Shown here piece by piece: positions 4,846 through 6,015 of a stretch of DNA of 6,015 bases. The DNA comes from Bacillota bacterium (GTDB lineage: Bacteria > Bacillota > Limnochordia > JAAZLZ01). The notes below the pieces were generated by a model, which saw only the letters and a program-made list of their open reading frames with translations, searched no databases and had not been told where the DNA came from. The first letter of the stretch is position 1. Each line of letters opens with the position of its first letter. Location: NCBI GenBank assembly GCA_012799075.1, contig JAAZLZ010000308.1, positions 1-6,015 of the forward strand. The letters run 5' to 3'. A program made the translations under genes and the position numbers.

Positions 4846-6015
4846 CTAGGGGTGCACCAACTTGAGCCATCCCCCGGCCCGCCCGGTTTTGCTGAAGGCG
4901 GCAACCGATATGGTGAACTCATCGCCAAGGGCAAGATCCCCATCGGTGACTTGATACCGTAAAATGAGGGGTTTGTCCTTGCTCGCCTCGCCATCAACGC
5001 GGGCATAGTAGGCTTTTGGGTTGGGCAGATGAGATCGGTGGGGTCCATTTAGAATCAGGGCCAAAGAAGACATGGAACCCTCAATCATATTGACCTCCAC
5101 GAGAATTTCCCCGGGGTTGCTGACACGGAAGGCATAGCGTTGTCTATATCCAGCTTCGGGGGATACCTTATAGTAAAAGGATTTCGAGGGCCTAATGACA
5201 AAAAAGCCGTCCTTGGCATATGTCTCCACATACTCGTAGCTGATCCTGGCAAAACCCCGGTAGCCCCAATCCCTTCCCCAGGAATTCTTGGCGATGAAAT
5301 ACCGGCCCTTGTCGTTGTAACCGACAAGAAGCATCACATGGCCGCCAACGCTCGGCAGGGGACGATTCTTGCCATCCCGATAGACCTTGATGATTGTGGG
5401 CTGCACTGATCCACCCCAATCCCGTCCGGCTACATGGAAGCTGGTGACAATGGGATATCCCGAAGCAAGCACCCGCTTTAGGAATTGAAGATTCCTCGCG
5501 CTGGTATTCCCTGTTGGTCCTTCATCAACAAGATGGTAGGATTCCCACACCCCCACCATCCGATTCTGCACCGCGAGGGGCGGCGGGGGATCCTGGGCCT
5601 TTTTTTGCAGCGCCGTCTTGCCGACCCCACCCACGGGCCTCGGATTGTACGGCCAATAACGTTCCTCGCAAACGGGGAATCCTTTGAGATAGTGTCCAAC
5701 CTGATGGGCAGACAGCCCTCCACCCGGATGTCCATCGATAAGTTTAAAACGCCAATAGGCATATTGCTCGGACAAATCATCGGGAATCTGGGGTAGTGCC
5801 TCAAGGGCCGCCAGAGCGGCGAAAACAGTACTGGTGCTCCGCTCCCCTTGGTCTTTGACAGATGTCATCATGGCTGTCATGTCCACCTTGGGAGGAACAA
5901 CGCGGCCGAGGGGAGGCAGTTTCTCCTTCCCCGACCGCCTTTCTGCAACAGACTCGATGGTAAACTGCCCCGAGGGCACGAGGGGTACCTCTCCCCCAAC
6001 TAGCTGTAAATAGGG
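4846..6015 (-). CDS. Papain-like (C1 family) protein with Ser replacing the catalytic Cys; 5' end probably cut by the window
   Basis: Residue numbers count from the GTG at 5979-5977. Residues ~28-263 are a papain fold. The oxyanion Gln44 lies in VKDQG, followed by ERSTSTVFAAL where papains have xCGSCWAF. LSEQYAYW is at 69-76, GGH with His214 at 212-214, and KNSWG with Asn232 at 231-235. Ser50 (AGT, 5832-5830) holds the nucleophile position, Arg47 replaces the first motif Cys, and Thr51 replaces the Trp. The only cysteine is C104. Residues ~266-377 form a beta-rich C-terminal domain ending ISVAAFSKTGRAGGWLKLVHP, like PPC or lectin-like tails of secreted bacterial proteases. The frame has no stop between 5980 and the window edge and no signal peptide is visible, so the true start may lie outside. 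AGAGG 8 bases before the GTG is a possible internal start. It may be a non-proteolytic binding protein or a serine-type variant. The frame is intact, so it is not a pseudogene. Confidence 0.92.
   Translation of the reverse strand, partial: PYLQLVGGEVPLVPSGQFTIESVAERRSGKEKLPPLGRVVPPKVDMTAMMTSVKDQGERSTSTVFAALAALEALPQIPDDLSEQYAYWRFKLIDGHPGGGLSAHQVGHYLKGFPVCEERYWPYNPRPVGGVGKTALQKKAQDPPPPLAVQNRMVGVWESYHLVDEGPTGNTSARNLQFLKRVLASGYPIVTSFHVAGRDWGGSVQPTIIKVYRDGKNRPLPSVGGHVMLLVGYNDKGRYFIAKNSWGRDWGYRGFARISYEYVETYAKDGFFVIRPSKSFYYKVSPEAGYRQRYAFRVSNPGEILVEVNMIEGSMSSLALILNGPHRSHLPNPKAYYARVDGEASKDKPLILRYQVTDGDLALGDEFTISVAAFSKTGRAGGWLKLVHP

Noticed and set aside
4846..6015. Papain-like gene as a decayed pseudogene because it lost its Cys.
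   Set aside because: The frame is uninterrupted over about 390 codons, and His, Asn, Gln and the downstream domain are intact, which suggests selection.

Overview
The window looks like chromosomal DNA of a Gram-positive anaerobe of the Bacillota (a clostridial or Limnochordia-like lineage). This rests on strong AGGAGG-type ribosome binding sites, use of TTG and GTG starts, sigma-A-like promoters, and a gene set common in anaerobic Bacillota: a ferredoxin-like protein, a stand-alone FMN glutamate-synthase barrel, an Lrp/AsnC regulator and a TPP enzyme. Placement below phylum is not possible from this sequence alone. There are no RNA genes, CRISPR arrays, insertion sequences or phage genes.

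Layout. Bases 1-146 are an AT-rich leader and promoter region for a small cold-shock protein (147-353, +, TTG start), which ends in a strong intrinsic terminator (376-406). Facing it is a gene for a 213-residue ferredoxin-like iron-sulfur protein (409-1050, -). Between that gene and the next lies a compact divergent promoter region (about 1051-1189) where the -10 boxes of the two directions overlap. Rightward it drives a 474-residue FMN-binding glutamate-synthase-like protein (1190-2614, +). That gene overlaps tail to tail by 33 bp with an Lrp/AsnC-family regulator (2582-3019, -). Further right, all on the minus strand, are a TPP-dependent enzyme of the acetolactate synthase superfamily (3111-4751) and a papain-like (C1) protein (4846 to the right edge, probably cut by it). 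A hairpin terminator that forms well only on the minus-strand transcript lies between the TPP gene and the regulator gene. No stretch over 300 bases is without a gene.

How the genes may work together (inference). The iron-sulfur protein and the glutamate-synthase-like flavoprotein are divergently transcribed from one promoter region and could be co-expressed redox partners. The Lrp-type regulator sits between that flavoprotein and the TPP enzyme, so amino-acid or keto-acid metabolism under Lrp-type control is a reasonable guess. The papain-like protein is the most unusual gene: its nucleophile Cys is replaced by Ser while the His, the Asn and the oxyanion Gln are kept. I see no clear new defence or mobile system here; the interest lies in the active-site changes and the regulatory layout.
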